From Cyanobium sp. CH-040 (GTDB taxonomy: Bacteria; Cyanobacteriota; Cyanobacteriia; PCC-6307; Cyanobiaceae): a stretch of DNA of 64,000 bases. Each line of letters begins with the position of its first letter. The first letter of the stretch is position 1. The stretch covers positions 43,406 to 107,405 of the forward strand of contig NZ_JAGQCJ010000012.1 in assembly GCF_024346135.1 (NCBI RefSeq). The letters are read 5' to 3'. The notes beneath the pieces were generated by a model, which saw nothing but the letters and a program-made list of their open reading frames with translations, did no database searches and was not told the origin of the DNA. The translations under genes and the position numbers were made by a program. This document shows positions 33,378 to 42,169 of this stretch, piece by piece.

Positions 33378-33514
33378 CGGGGGCCGGATGGCACACATGG
33401 CCCCAGCTTCCAGCGGCCCCGGGCGTGGAGCCACAACCTGGAACACGACCTCACCCATCGCGGCAGCCGAGGGCGGGAGGATCACGGTTCCGAGCCTCGG
33501 CATCCCCGGTCCTG

Positions 33515-33949
33515 GTGGCAGTCCCGTTGCAGATCCGCCCGTTTCAGCCGGCCGACTGGCCGGGGGTGTGGCAGGTGCTGGAGCCGGTGTTCCGCGCCGG
33601 GGAGACCTTCCCCCATGACCCGGCCATCAGCGCAGCCGAAGCGCGGATGCTTTGGGTGGAGCAGGCCGGGCACTGCCGGCGACAGGGCCTCGGCAGCCGC
33701 CTCTGCCAACACTCCCTTCAGACGGCGCGCCAGCTGGGCTACCGCGCCATGCAGTTCAACCTGGTGGTGAGCACCAACACCGCCGGGATCCGCTGCTGGC
33801 AGGCGAACGGCTTCCGCATCGTCGGCACCCTGCCCGGCGCTTTTCGCCACCGGCAGCTGGACTACGCGGATGCCCTGGTGATGTTCCAGGGCCTGGTGGA
33901 GGAGGGAGGCGCCAGCGAGATCCCGGCCCCCAGGGGGCGACTGGCGTGA
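33515..33949 (+). CDS. GNAT acetyltransferase with internal deletion
   Basis: The N-terminal part (QIRPFQPADWPGVWQVLEPV, FRAGETFPHDPAISAAEARM, LWVE) and the C-terminal part (HCRRQGLGSRLCQHSLQTAR, MQFNLVVSTNTAGIRCWQAN, GFRIVGTLPGAFRH) belong to one well-known GNAT subfamily. The strands that normally sit between LWVE and the CoA-binding RRQGLG (roughly 40-45 residues, including the beta-2 to beta-4 region) are missing, and the junction LWVEQAGHCRR is in frame. The remaining 144-residue product probably cannot fold as an acetyltransferase. GTG 33515 is the most likely start. Confidence 0.7.
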   Translation: MAVPLQIRPFQPADWPGVWQVLEPVFRAGETFPHDPAISAAEARMLWVEQAGHCRRQGLGSRLCQHSLQTARQLGYRAMQFNLVVSTNTAGIRCWQANGFRIVGTLPGAFRHRQLDYADALVMFQGLVEEGGASEIPAPRGRLA

Positions 33950-34052
33950 AGAGCGCGGGCGGGGGAGCGGACTTGAGACAACAGGCATGAGCACCTATTG
34001 ACCCGGCACCGGGCCGCAGCCGAGCATCTAAAGAGATTCTTAAGAACCGGCC

Positions 34053-34199
34053 GTGCCCCGCCATCCCGAGACGTCCCTGATCGTCTATGTCGACCACAGG
34101 CCGTTCGCCTGGTGCATCGACCGCGGCGAAGGTCTGCGCGTCGTGCGTGATCTGCTGAAAACCCATCACTCCAAGCGGGTGCACCTGCTCAGGGCCTGA
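34053..34199 (+). CDS. Possible 48-residue protein
   Basis: GTG 34053 opens a frame with good codon use: SLIVYVDHRPFAWCIDRGEG, then LRVVRDLLKTHHSKRVHLLR. It looks like a compact beta-alpha unit with one Cys and several His. The stop is 7 bases from the convergent ATPase gene end. No clear ribosome-binding site is seen; a 10-bp palindrome TTCTTAAGAA lies just upstream (34037-34046). No family recognised. Confidence 0.45.
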   Translation: MPRHPETSLIVYVDHRPFAWCIDRGEGLRVVRDLLKTHHSKRVHLLRA

Positions 34200-34206
34200 C
34201 CCCCGA

Positions 34207-37041
34207 TCAGACCGTTCCTGCCGCACCGGCGCTCCAGAGCCGCCGCCCCAGCCGCTTGTGGACGCTGTCGGCCAGCAGCACCGCCAGGGGAGCCAGGGCC
34301 ATCGGCAGCACCAGCCGGGGTGAGAGCGGCGTCAGGGTGAACACCCCGGCCAGAGCCGGCAGCAGCACCAGGGTGGACGCCACCAGGGGCTGGCTCAGCC
34401 AGCCAAGCCAGAGCAGCGGACTGGCGCTGCGCAGACGGTGCCAGAAGGGCAGCCGTGCGCTGCGGCAGGCCAGCAGATTGCCCATCTGGCAGGCCACGAT
34501 CAGGCAGAAAGCCACCGTGGAGGCGCGGCGCTGGATCTCCTCCACGGCCGGAGGGGCGCTGCGGTGCAGCAGCGCCGGCGCCAGGGTCTGCAGCTGCACC
34601 AGATCGACGCCATTGGCCTGCCACACCAGCAGGTAGCCGGCCATCGCCACCAGGCCCTCCACGAGCCCCAGCACCAGGTAGGCCCGCAGCAGCAGGCCCC
34701 GGTTCAGCAGCGGCAGACCCCGGGGCCGGGGCGGCACCCGCATCACCCCAGGCTCCGGCGGCTCGGCCCCCAGCCCCAGGGCCGGCAACAGGTCGGTGCC
34801 GAGGTCGACCGCCAGGATCTGGAGGACGGTGAGGGCAGCCGGGATCCGCAGGGCCACCATGGCCAGGAACGGTGCGATCTCCGGCACGTTCGAGGCCAGG
34901 ATGTAGGTGATGAACTTGCCGATGTTGGCCACCACGGCGCGGCCCTGGCGCACGGCCTCCACGATCGTGGCGAAGTTGTCGTCGAGCAGCACCATGTCGG
35001 CGGCCTCACGGGCCACATCGGTGCCGCTTCGTCCCATCGCCACCCCCACATCGGCGGCGCGCAGGGCCGGGGCGTCGTTGACGCCGTCGCCGGTCACCGC
35101 CACCACCTCCCCAAGGGCCCGGTAGGCCTGCACCAGGCGCAGCTTCTGCTCCGGCGCCATGCGCGCGAACACCAGCCGATGCCGGTACTTGAGCAGTTGC
35201 CGCAGCTGCAGGTCGCTGATCCTGGCCAGCGTCGACCCCTCGATCACCCGCACCGGATCCGCCAGGCAGCCGCTCTGGGCCTGGGGAGAGGGCGGGTCGA
35301 GCAGGCCGATCTGGCGGGCGATCGCCTGGGCGGTGAGGCCGTGGTCACCGGTCACCATCGTGATCTTGATGCCCGCCTCGCGGCAGCGCCGGATCGCCTC
35401 GGGCACCTCCGGCCGCGGCGGGTCGTACAGGCCGATCAGACCCAGGAGGATCTGCCCGGTCTCCAGCTCCTGGGCCGGGTCCATCTCCACCGATGCCGGC
35501 TGCGCTGATGCCGGCTGCGCTGGGGCCGGAGCGGTCTCCAGGGGGCGCAGCGCCACCGCCAGCACCCGGAACCCGGAGCCGGCGAGGGCAGCGTTCGCGT
35601 CCAGGGCCCGCTGCCGGCGGTGCGGGTCCAGGGCTTCGTCGCCGCGGGGGGTGCGCCAGCTGCGGCACTGGGCCAGCACATCAGCCGGGGCCCCCTTGGT
35701 GATCACCATGGCCGTGCCCTCCCAGTCCACCACCACCGTCATGCGGCGGCGGTGGGAGTCGAAGGGCACCTCCCGCAGGCGGCGATGGCGTCGATCCAGG
35801 GTCTCGGGCTCCAGCCCGGCATCGCGGGCCGCCTGCAGCAGCGCCGTCTCGGTGGGATCGCCCACCGGCTGGTCCCGGTCGAAGCGGGCGTTGCTGCAGA
35901 GGCAGGCCGCCTTCAGCAGCGCCATCCGGGTTGCCGGTGAATCCCCGCCGGGGTCAGCGCTCTGCGCAGCAGCCTCACCTGGAAGCCAGATCTCCTCCAC
36001 CGCCATGCGGTTGCCGGTGAGGGTGCCGGTCTTGTCGCTGCAGATCACACTCACCGATCCCAGCGTCTCCACCGCCGACAACCGCCGCACCAGGGCCTGG
36101 CGCCGGGCCATCCGCTGCACGCTCAGGGCCAGCGCCAGGGTGACTGTGGGCAGCAGTCCCTCCGGCACGTTGGCGACGATGATGCCGATCGCGAACACCA
36201 GGCTTTCCAGCGGGGTCATCCCCACCAGCACCAGGCTGAGGGCAAAGGCGAGCAGCCCCATGGAGATGGCGATCGTGCTCACCGTGTGCACGATCCGGGC
36301 CACCTGCGTCTCCAGCGTGCTGGCACCCCGGCGGGTGCCGGCCGTCAGGTGCGCCACCTGGCCGAATTCCGTCTCCGGGCCGGTGGCATACGCGAAGGCC
36401 TCGCAGCGCCCGGCGGCGATCGCACTGCCGGCCAGCAGCAGATTGGGCCGCTCGCCGGGGGCGATCGGACACGCCTGCTCCGCTGACGAGAGGTCCGTCG
36501 CCTCGCGCGCCACCGGCAGCGCTTCGCCCGTCAGCACCGACAGATCCACCAGCAGGCCGTGGCTCACGGCCAGGCGACAGTCGGCGGGCACCCGGTCCCC
36601 TTCCTCGAGGAGCAGGCGGTCGCCCGCCACCAGCACCTCGGCGGGCCGGAACACCAGCTCGCCATCGCGCCACACCTGCACCTGCTGCGGCAGGGAGCGC
36701 CCCAGGGCGGCGAGGGTGCGCTCCGCCTGGAACTCCTGCAGAAACGAGAACAGGCCGTTGATCAGCACCACGGCCCAGATCGCCCAGCCCAGCTGCGGGG
36801 TGCCGGCCACGAACGCCAGCCCCCCAGCCAGCCAGAGCAGCAGCGCCATGAAGTGCAGCAGCTGATCGAGCAGACGCAGCCCGAGCGGCCGCCGCCGCAG
36901 GGCCGGCAGCCGGTTGGCGCCATAGCGCTCCAGGCGGCGGCGCGCTTCCTCCTCCCCCAGCCCCAGGGCCGTGGAACCCAGGGCTGATGGCACCTGCTCC
37001 TGCGGCAGGCACCAGATCGGCCGGTCGGCAGCGAGCAGCAT
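34207..37041 (-). CDS. P2-type cation ATPase resembling Na+/K+-ATPase (P2C-like)
   Basis: A 944-residue cation pump. It has the cation-ATPase N-domain (LGLGEEEARRRLERYGANRL), the actuator LSVLTGEALPV, M4 VANVPEGLLPTVTLALALSV (PEGL at 293-296), the phosphorylated D336 (ICSDKTGTLTGNRM) and TGDGVNDAPAL. M4, M5 (YILASNVPEIAPFL) and M6 (LAVDLGTDLLPALGL) follow animal Na+/K+-ATPase rather than SERCA (AAIPEGLP), keeping the Ser-Asn, Glu and two Asp ion ligands, plus a Gln in M8 (VACQMGNLL). The M9 Glu pair of sodium site III is missing. A bacterial sodium or potassium exchanger without a beta subunit is the best guess; calcium cannot be excluded. Confidence 0.88.
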   Translation of the reverse strand: MLLAADRPIWCLPQEQVPSALGSTALGLGEEEARRRLERYGANRLPALRRRPLGLRLLDQLLHFMALLLWLAGGLAFVAGTPQLGWAIWAVVLINGLFSFLQEFQAERTLAALGRSLPQQVQVWRDGELVFRPAEVLVAGDRLLLEEGDRVPADCRLAVSHGLLVDLSVLTGEALPVAREATDLSSAEQACPIAPGERPNLLLAGSAIAAGRCEAFAYATGPETEFGQVAHLTAGTRRGASTLETQVARIVHTVSTIAISMGLLAFALSLVLVGMTPLESLVFAIGIIVANVPEGLLPTVTLALALSVQRMARRQALVRRLSAVETLGSVSVICSDKTGTLTGNRMAVEEIWLPGEAAAQSADPGGDSPATRMALLKAACLCSNARFDRDQPVGDPTETALLQAARDAGLEPETLDRRHRRLREVPFDSHRRRMTVVVDWEGTAMVITKGAPADVLAQCRSWRTPRGDEALDPHRRQRALDANAALAGSGFRVLAVALRPLETAPAPAQPASAQPASVEMDPAQELETGQILLGLIGLYDPPRPEVPEAIRRCREAGIKITMVTGDHGLTAQAIARQIGLLDPPSPQAQSGCLADPVRVIEGSTLARISDLQLRQLLKYRHRLVFARMAPEQKLRLVQAYRALGEVVAVTGDGVNDAPALRAADVGVAMGRSGTDVAREAADMVLLDDNFATIVEAVRQGRAVVANIGKFITYILASNVPEIAPFLAMVALRIPAALTVLQILAVDLGTDLLPALGLGAEPPEPGVMRVPPRPRGLPLLNRGLLLRAYLVLGLVEGLVAMAGYLLVWQANGVDLVQLQTLAPALLHRSAPPAVEEIQRRASTVAFCLIVACQMGNLLACRSARLPFWHRLRSASPLLWLGWLSQPLVASTLVLLPALAGVFTLTPLSPRLVLPMALAPLAVLLADSVHKRLGRRLWSAGAAGTV

Positions 37042-37716
37042 CAGGGGGCTCGGCGGGGCGGGATTCGCGGCCAGCGGCCACGCTCATCTGACGGCATGGA
37101 TTGATCCCGGCAGGCAGGTGAGCTCGGCAAGGTCATCATCGCGGTGACTCATCTCCCTGTGTTCAGGTGATGTTCAAGCCACGGCAGTCCCCGGAGTCCT
37201 TCTGACCTCGTCGTGGCCTCGTGAGCTCCCGCAGATGTCAGGGGACCTCGGGCCCATCCCTGAACGTGATCTCTCCGCTGAGCCATGGCCCTTCGACAAC
37301 AAAGACATGCCTCACGGGTCGCCGACTCACAAGCAACCGTTCCAGGCCTGGAGGGCTGAAACGATCAGGATGATTGGGGAACATGGGCCACTTCCAGGCC
37401 GGTTGTCTGGCGGCGCCTTGCCAAGACCGAGTTGAGCGGCGACAGGCAGTCGGAGGCTGGGAGCAGGGCAAGGAACCCACCAGCCGCTCGGCTCAACCGC
37501 CCAAGCGGAGCTTTCGCCAGATGGGCGCGACACGCAGAGGAACGTCGCGTCGTCGTTTATGGACATCGAGAGAGGCTGGCAACCTGGTGAACCATGCAGC
37601 CCAGAGAATCGAGTCCGACAATGCAGTCCAAGCAGATGACATCGATGCAATGGATCCGCTCGGATCAAGGCCCCTCGCTCGCCTAGAATCACCCTTATTC
37701 CCGCCCCGCAAGTCCG
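37042..37716. other. Gene-free, less GC-rich stretch
   Basis: About 675 bases with no credible gene; short frames on both strands lack family features and have irregular codon use. Composition falls gradually toward the sulfotransferase gene. A TAGAAT box at 37684-37689 is a possible -10 element for that gene. The stretch may be the flank of a transferred segment. Confidence 0.55.
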
Positions 37717-38493
37717 ATGGGCCCCCTGATCATCGTCTACGGCCTGCCAAGGACTGGTACGACGTGGACCTTCAATGCCGCCATCAACATACTCAGGCAA
37801 AAAACAGCAAACGTCAGAAGCTTTTACGCAAAACCTGGATTAGAGAAGCTGCCCATCGACGCATGTCCGACCGCGGATTCGGTCGTCATCAAGACTCACA
37901 AGCTTCAGCACGTGAATACGGCATGCCAACAGGCCGAGCCGCAACGCATCAGGATCCTGCTCGCGCTGCGCGATCCAGGAGACACCATTCTATCCCGGAT
38001 CAGAGTCGGAATTGCAGGAAAAGACAGCACTGGAACGACGGACACGGATGTGACCCGAAAGCTTCAAAGGCTCCGGCAAGCCTACAGAAGAATGGAAAAG
38101 GCGCTGCAGACAACGCCCAGGATCTTCATTGTTGACGAAGCACACATCGAAAGCGGCTCTGTCGAGATTCTGCGAAGCCTGTCTCGCTACATAGGCCACC
38201 CCATTGACCCCGATGCGGCCAGCAGACTGGCCCACAGCCTATCCAGGAAAGTGATCGCGCAGAGCATCAACGAAGCAAATATCAATCTCGACCGCAAGGG
38301 TGTCTTCAATGAATTCGACAGAGCGACCCATTGGCACGCGAACCACATAAGATCGCACGATTACTCGCATCGCTGGAGCAGCAGAGACAGGAGGATCATC
38401 AATAGAACACTCCGGATTCATGAACGAATCAAACATGCCAATGAGCTGAAGACGCATTCCGCTCTCTTTCCGCCAGCTGCCTGCACGTCCTGA
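37717..38493 (+). CDS. Sulfotransferase-like protein
   Basis: A 258-residue PAPS-dependent sulfotransferase-type protein. The 5'-phosphosulfate loop is LIIVYGLPRTGTTWTFNAA (about 4-22), and the 3'-phosphate site is LALRDPGDTILSRIR. The target acceptor, perhaps a cell-surface glycan, is unknown. Its composition is clearly less GC-rich than all neighbours and codon use is relaxed (many AAA, AGA, ATA codons), so it was probably acquired horizontally. No glycosyltransferase cluster is next to it. Confidence 0.82.
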   Translation: MGPLIIVYGLPRTGTTWTFNAAINILRQKTANVRSFYAKPGLEKLPIDACPTADSVVIKTHKLQHVNTACQQAEPQRIRILLALRDPGDTILSRIRVGIAGKDSTGTTDTDVTRKLQRLRQAYRRMEKALQTTPRIFIVDEAHIESGSVEILRSLSRYIGHPIDPDAASRLAHSLSRKVIAQSINEANINLDRKGVFNEFDRATHWHANHIRSHDYSHRWSSRDRRIINRTLRIHERIKHANELKTHSALFPPAACTS

Positions 38494-38563
38494 ATGCCCA
38501 TCGCTCCAGGCAGCCAGCTGCCGCTGCAGGTCATCCAGCCCCACCCATGAGCCCCTGAGATCA

Positions 38564-38593
38564 GAGTTCCCGAGATCCGAGTTCCCGAGATCC
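38564..38593. repeat. 15-bp tandem duplication
   Basis: GAGTTCCCGAGATCC occurs twice without mismatch (38564-38578 and 38579-38593), preceded by a partial GAGATCA copy. It lies in the non-coding gap after the sulfotransferase gene. Confidence 0.8.
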
Positions 38594-38761
38594 GCGACAT
38601 CCCTCCTCATTCAGGCGCGGTCCACAGGCGCAGCCGCAAAGCCATGGCTGGCTGACGGATCGAGCATCGGCGGGCTCTGGCTCACTCACTCACTGCCGCC
38701 CTGATCCGTTCACCGACGCGCCCTAAGGTTGCCGGATCCCGATCACCTCAGGCCTGCACCG

Positions 38762-39220
38762 ATGCCACCGCTCCCGGCCCTGCTCGCCGCCTCAGCCCTC
38801 GCACTCACGGCGGCAGCCGGGCCGGCCCAGGCCAGCTGCCGGTTTCTGATGCCCATCGGCGGCGGCGGTGAAGCTGTGGTGGAGAAGCGCATCAGCCCCG
38901 ATGGACTGATCCGCCGCAACAACTGGAACACCGACTTCGCCGTCGACCGGGCCTACGCCAGCTATCGCATCAACCTCCAGTCGGCCTCCACCGAGCGCGG
39001 CCTGTTTCCGGTGGCGGCGTTCCTGCGCTTCACCGACAACACCGACCTGCGGGTGGTGAACGAGAACGTCACCCTGGAGCCCCAGCAGAGCCGCAGCTTC
39101 GGTCCCTTCCCGGCCGTACCCGGCAAGCGCACCAACCAGGTGAACGTGCGCGTCGGTGCCACCACCATGCCCGGATCCACCGGCTTCAGCTACCGCGTGT
39201 CGGTGGAGGGCTGCGACTGA
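38762..39220 (+). CDS. Exported protein, unknown function
   Basis: A 152-residue protein with a clear signal peptide (LLAASALALTAAAGPAQA, cut near residue 25) and a beta-rich mature domain (RISPDGLIRRNNWNTDFAVD, LFPVAAFLRFTDNTDLRVV). The two mature cysteines are at the extreme ends (SCRF and EGCD) and likely form a disulfide. It resembles a small beta-sandwich surface protein. The last 31 bases overlap the convergent gene. Confidence 0.75.
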   Translation: MPPLPALLAASALALTAAAGPAQASCRFLMPIGGGGEAVVEKRISPDGLIRRNNWNTDFAVDRAYASYRINLQSASTERGLFPVAAFLRFTDNTDLRVVNENVTLEPQQSRSFGPFPAVPGKRTNQVNVRVGATTMPGSTGFSYRVSVEGCD

Positions 39221-39729
39221 GCCAGCCGCCGCGCGCTGCGGCGCAGGCCCTCGGCACAGTCCGCCTCCATCAGCAGACCGGCCCCCCCCCAGAGCAGCCG
39301 GGGCGCCAGATCCCCCGCTCCAGCACCGAGCTCCCGCAGCGGTGTGAACCCGAACCCGCGGAAGTAGCGCACCAGCCGGTGGTGCTGACGTGCGTGATCG
39401 CGGATCGCCAGCAGCCGCGCCCGGCGGCAGGGGGTGCACTCCAGGGCCCAGGCGAAGGTGGCCGCCCAGATCAGCGCCCCCACTGCCGCGGTGCGCTCCC
39501 CCTGCACCCGCATCGTGTCCAGGCGCAGGCCGGCGCTGCTGGGCAACGCCCAGCCCTTCAGCTCCCCCAGCAGCGCCAGCGGCGCGGGCCGCGCCACCCC
39601 CACGCGCAAGGTCCAGAGCAGCCCGGCCGGGCGGCGCACCTGCAGCCGCAGCAGCAGACCCCGGCGGGCGGCCTCAGCTTCCAGCTCGGCCAGGGTGGGC
39701 AGGGTGTCGGAAAGCTGGACGGGCTTCAT
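39190..39729 (-). CDS. Conserved hypothetical protein, GNAT-like helix pattern
   Basis: A 179-residue soluble protein. The region LDTMRVQGERTAAVGALIWA with CTPCRRARLLAIRDHARQH and HRLVRYFRGFGFTPLREL resembles the tail of a GNAT fold (a helix, then RYFRGFGF like the usual YxxxGF). I do not know a named family. It is the last gene of the leftward run from lysA; its ATG overlaps the stop of the fusion gene. Confidence 0.72.
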   Translation of the reverse strand: MKPVQLSDTLPTLAELEAEAARRGLLLRLQVRRPAGLLWTLRVGVARPAPLALLGELKGWALPSSAGLRLDTMRVQGERTAAVGALIWAATFAWALECTPCRRARLLAIRDHARQHHRLVRYFRGFGFTPLRELGAGAGDLAPRLLWGGAGLLMEADCAEGLRRSARRLAQSQPSTDTR

Positions 39730-41192
39730 GACGCCGCCGGCTCAGCCGGACTGCCGCGCCGGGGCAGGTTGGACTCACCGCTGGAGGCCGGCCGCCAGGG
39801 TTCCGCCCGCAGCACCGCCGCTAGCGGCAGGGGGCCGTGGAGATGCGGGAACAGCTCGCCGCTGCCGGGCGCCGGCTCCAGCCGCACCTCCACACCGGCC
39901 GCCGCCAGCCGGTCGCGGTCGAGCACCAGCAGCGTCACCGCGCCGGGATCCAGATCGGCGTAGTACCGCCCATGGGTGGCCTCCAGCTGGTGGGCCTGGC
40001 TGAGGTGAATGAAGCCCACCTCCTCCAGCGACCGCCCCCGCGTGGAGCGGCGGTAGCTGCCCGCCGTCCGCGCCGCCTGCCACTCGTGGCTCAGGGCCAG
40101 GTGATACAGCCAGCGGGGCGAGCGCCAGGGGCTGCGCGCCGCCCAGGGCGGATCCAGCACCGCCGCCAGCTCCGGACTCGCCAGGAAGCGCTCCAGCCAG
40201 ATCCGCAGTGGCTCCAGCCCCGGCTCGGCGTCGAAGCCACCGGGATCGGCCAGGCGGAACTGGCGCACGAACGGCAGCAGGGCCGGATCGGCCAGCGACG
40301 GCCGTCCGCCCAGCAGCCAGCCGCCTGGCTCCAGGCGCCGGCTCCAGCCCCGCAGGATCGCCAGGGCCGCGGCCCGGTGCCCCTCCGGCTCGCCGCCGCC
40401 GCCACGGCCGCCGAAGCGGCTGGCGTACTTGAAGCGGTCCAGGTGGTGCTTGAAGGGGCCGTCGTTCTCGGCGATCAGCGCCTCGCCGGCGGCGGTCTCG
40501 GCCGCGCTCCAGCCACCCAGCCAGCCGCGGGGATCGTGACGCTCGAGGGCCCAGCGCATCAGCTCCAGGCTCTCGTCGATCACCTGATCGCCGTGCACCA
40601 GCACCGGCACCGTGCCCTTGGGTGAAGCCTCCAGCAGCTCCGGCGGCTTGGCCTTGAGGCTCACCTCGCGCAGCTCCAGATCCACACCCGGCAGCAGGCC
40701 CGCCGCCGCCAGCGCCAGCCGCGCCCGGATCGCGTAGGGGCAGCGGCGGAAGCTGTAGAGCACGGGGCGCTCGGGCTCCACCCAGCCCCGCCGTGCCTGC
40801 ACCGACCCCAGGCGCCGGGGGGGATAGGCGCGCAGCGGAGCCGATGGATCGGCCAGCGGCGAGCGCAGCAGACACGCCAGGGACTGCTGCAGCGGCAGAT
40901 CCGCATGGCGGCCCCGGTGCTCTGCCACCGCCTGGAGGAACCAGCGCGTGAGTGTTTCGTGGTAGCCGGAGTGATCGGTGTTGGCCGTGCCGGTGGCGAC
41001 GTTGTAGGCGCGGATGCGCTGGCGCAGATGGGTCAGCGCCGCCTCGGGGGGCAGCCGGCTCAGGGTCCAGAGCGCCACCGCCAGATGGGCCGCGTGGGTC
41101 CACTGCTCGCGCGGCAGGGTGCCGGCTTCGAAGGCCGCCGCCAGTGCCGCGATCTCGGCTGCGCTCCAGGCCGGAGTGGGCGGGTCCGCCAT
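39726..41192 (-). CDS. Three-part fusion: helical domain, glutathione S-transferase, DUF952
   Basis: A 488-residue protein. Residues 1-130 are a helical domain of unknown role (EQWTHAAHLAVALWTLSRLP, ANTDHSGYHETLTRWFLQAV). Residues about 135-350 are a glutathione S-transferase: thioredoxin-like VLYSFRRCPYAIRARLALAA with the CPY redox site, SPKGTVPVLVHGDQVIDESL, then the all-helical half. Residues about 365-470 are DUF952 (LYHLALSHEWQAA, GFIHLSQAHQLEATHGRYYA). The natural start is ATG 41192; the frame is open far upstream only because of GC bias. The stop overlaps the next gene. Fusion suggests the three parts act on one substrate. Confidence 0.88.
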   Translation of the reverse strand: MADPPTPAWSAAEIAALAAAFEAGTLPREQWTHAAHLAVALWTLSRLPPEAALTHLRQRIRAYNVATGTANTDHSGYHETLTRWFLQAVAEHRGRHADLPLQQSLACLLRSPLADPSAPLRAYPPRRLGSVQARRGWVEPERPVLYSFRRCPYAIRARLALAAAGLLPGVDLELREVSLKAKPPELLEASPKGTVPVLVHGDQVIDESLELMRWALERHDPRGWLGGWSAAETAAGEALIAENDGPFKHHLDRFKYASRFGGRGGGGEPEGHRAAALAILRGWSRRLEPGGWLLGGRPSLADPALLPFVRQFRLADPGGFDAEPGLEPLRIWLERFLASPELAAVLDPPWAARSPWRSPRWLYHLALSHEWQAARTAGSYRRSTRGRSLEEVGFIHLSQAHQLEATHGRYYADLDPGAVTLLVLDRDRLAAAGVEVRLEPAPGSGELFPHLHGPLPLAAVLRAEPWRPASSGESNLPRRGSPAEPAAS

Positions 41193-41200
41193 CGCCCCGG

Positions 41201-42169
41201 TCAGGCGGGAAACGCCCGGCCGATGTGGACTTCGCCCCGGCTGGCGGCCAGAGCCATCTGCCGCTGCCGTTCGGCCAGCCGCCGCCGGCGCGCGCTGGAG
41301 AGACCGTCGAGGCAATGGTGGCAGCTGACACCTTCCACGTAACCCGGCAGCGCCCGCTCGGCCGGGGAGAGCGGCATCCGGCAGGCGTGGCAGAGGCTGT
41401 GCTCGCCGGGTTCGAGGCGGTGATTCACCGCCACCCGCTGATCGAACACGAAGCATTCGCCGCGCCAGTGGCTCCGCTGCTCGGGCACCTCCTCCAGATA
41501 GCGCAGGATCCCCCCCTGCAGATGGTGCACCCCGTCGAAGCCCTGCTGGCGCAGGTAGGCGGTGGCCTTTTCGCAGCGGATGCCGCCGGTGCAGAACAGC
41601 GCGATCGCCTGCGGTCGGCGCTCCGCCACCAGCGGCCGCAGCTCCCGGTCCACCCACGCCGGGAACTCGCGGAAGCTGGCGGTGCCCGGATCGATCGCCC
41701 CCTCGAAGCTGCCGACCGCCACCTCGTAGGCGTTGCGGGTATCGATCACCAGGGTGTGCGGGTCGGTGATCAGGGCATCCCACTGCCGAGGCGGCACGTG
41801 GGTGCCCACTGCAGACGTCAGATAGGGCGCCACATCCGGCTGGCCGAGGGTGACGATCTCGCGCTTGAGGCGCACCTTGAGCCGGTGAAAGGCCTGCTGC
41901 TCCGCCCGGCTGAACCTGGCCTGCAGCCGCTCCAGCCCGGCCACCTGCCGCAGCCGCGCCAGCACTGCCTCCACGGCGGCATCGGGCCCGGCGATGGTGC
42001 CATTCACCCCCTCGCTGGCCAGCAGGATCGTGCCGCGCACCCCTCGGGCGCTGGCCAGTTCGAGCAGCTCGGCCCGCAGGGCAGGCAGGCCCTCGAGGGC
42101 GGCAAAGCGGTAGAAGGCCGCCACCAAGACCTCGGGCTCGCCCCCAGCAGCCCGCTCGATCGCGCTCAT
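41201..42169 (-). CDS. trhO: tRNA uridine(34) hydroxylase (rhodanese family)
   Basis: A 322-residue TrhO/YceA-type enzyme that hydroxylates U34 of tRNA (5-hydroxyuridine). The N-terminal acylphosphatase-like domain ([16 protein letters not shown]) precedes a rhodanese domain with [20 protein letters not shown] and the catalytic Cys in [18 protein letters not shown]-terminal zinc-like cluster (CHACRMPL and CHHCLDGL) follows. It overlaps bioB by 4 bases. Confidence 0.94.
   Translation of the reverse strand: MSAIERAAGGEPEVLVAAFYRFAALEGLPALRAELLELASARGVRGTILLASEGVNGTIAGPDAAVEAVLARLRQVAGLERLQARFSRAEQQAFHRLKVRLKREIVTLGQPDVAPYLTSAVGTHVPPRQWDALITDPHTLVIDTRNAYEVAVGSFEGAIDPGTASFREFPAWVDRELRPLVAERRPQAIALFCTGGIRCEKATAYLRQQGFDGVHHLQGGILRYLEEVPEQRSHWRGECFVFDQRVAVNHRLEPGEHSLCHACRMPLSPAERALPGYVEGVSCHHCLDGLSSARRRRLAERQRQMALAASRGEVHIGRAFPA

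Noticed and set aside
37238..37480. 80-codon leftward frame before the sulfotransferase
   Set aside because: No recognisable domain and no start context; composition does not favour coding.
38239..38610. Leftward frame with LGNSDLGNSDL repeat
   Set aside because: The repeat is just the 15-bp DNA duplication, and the rest lies antisense to the sulfotransferase.
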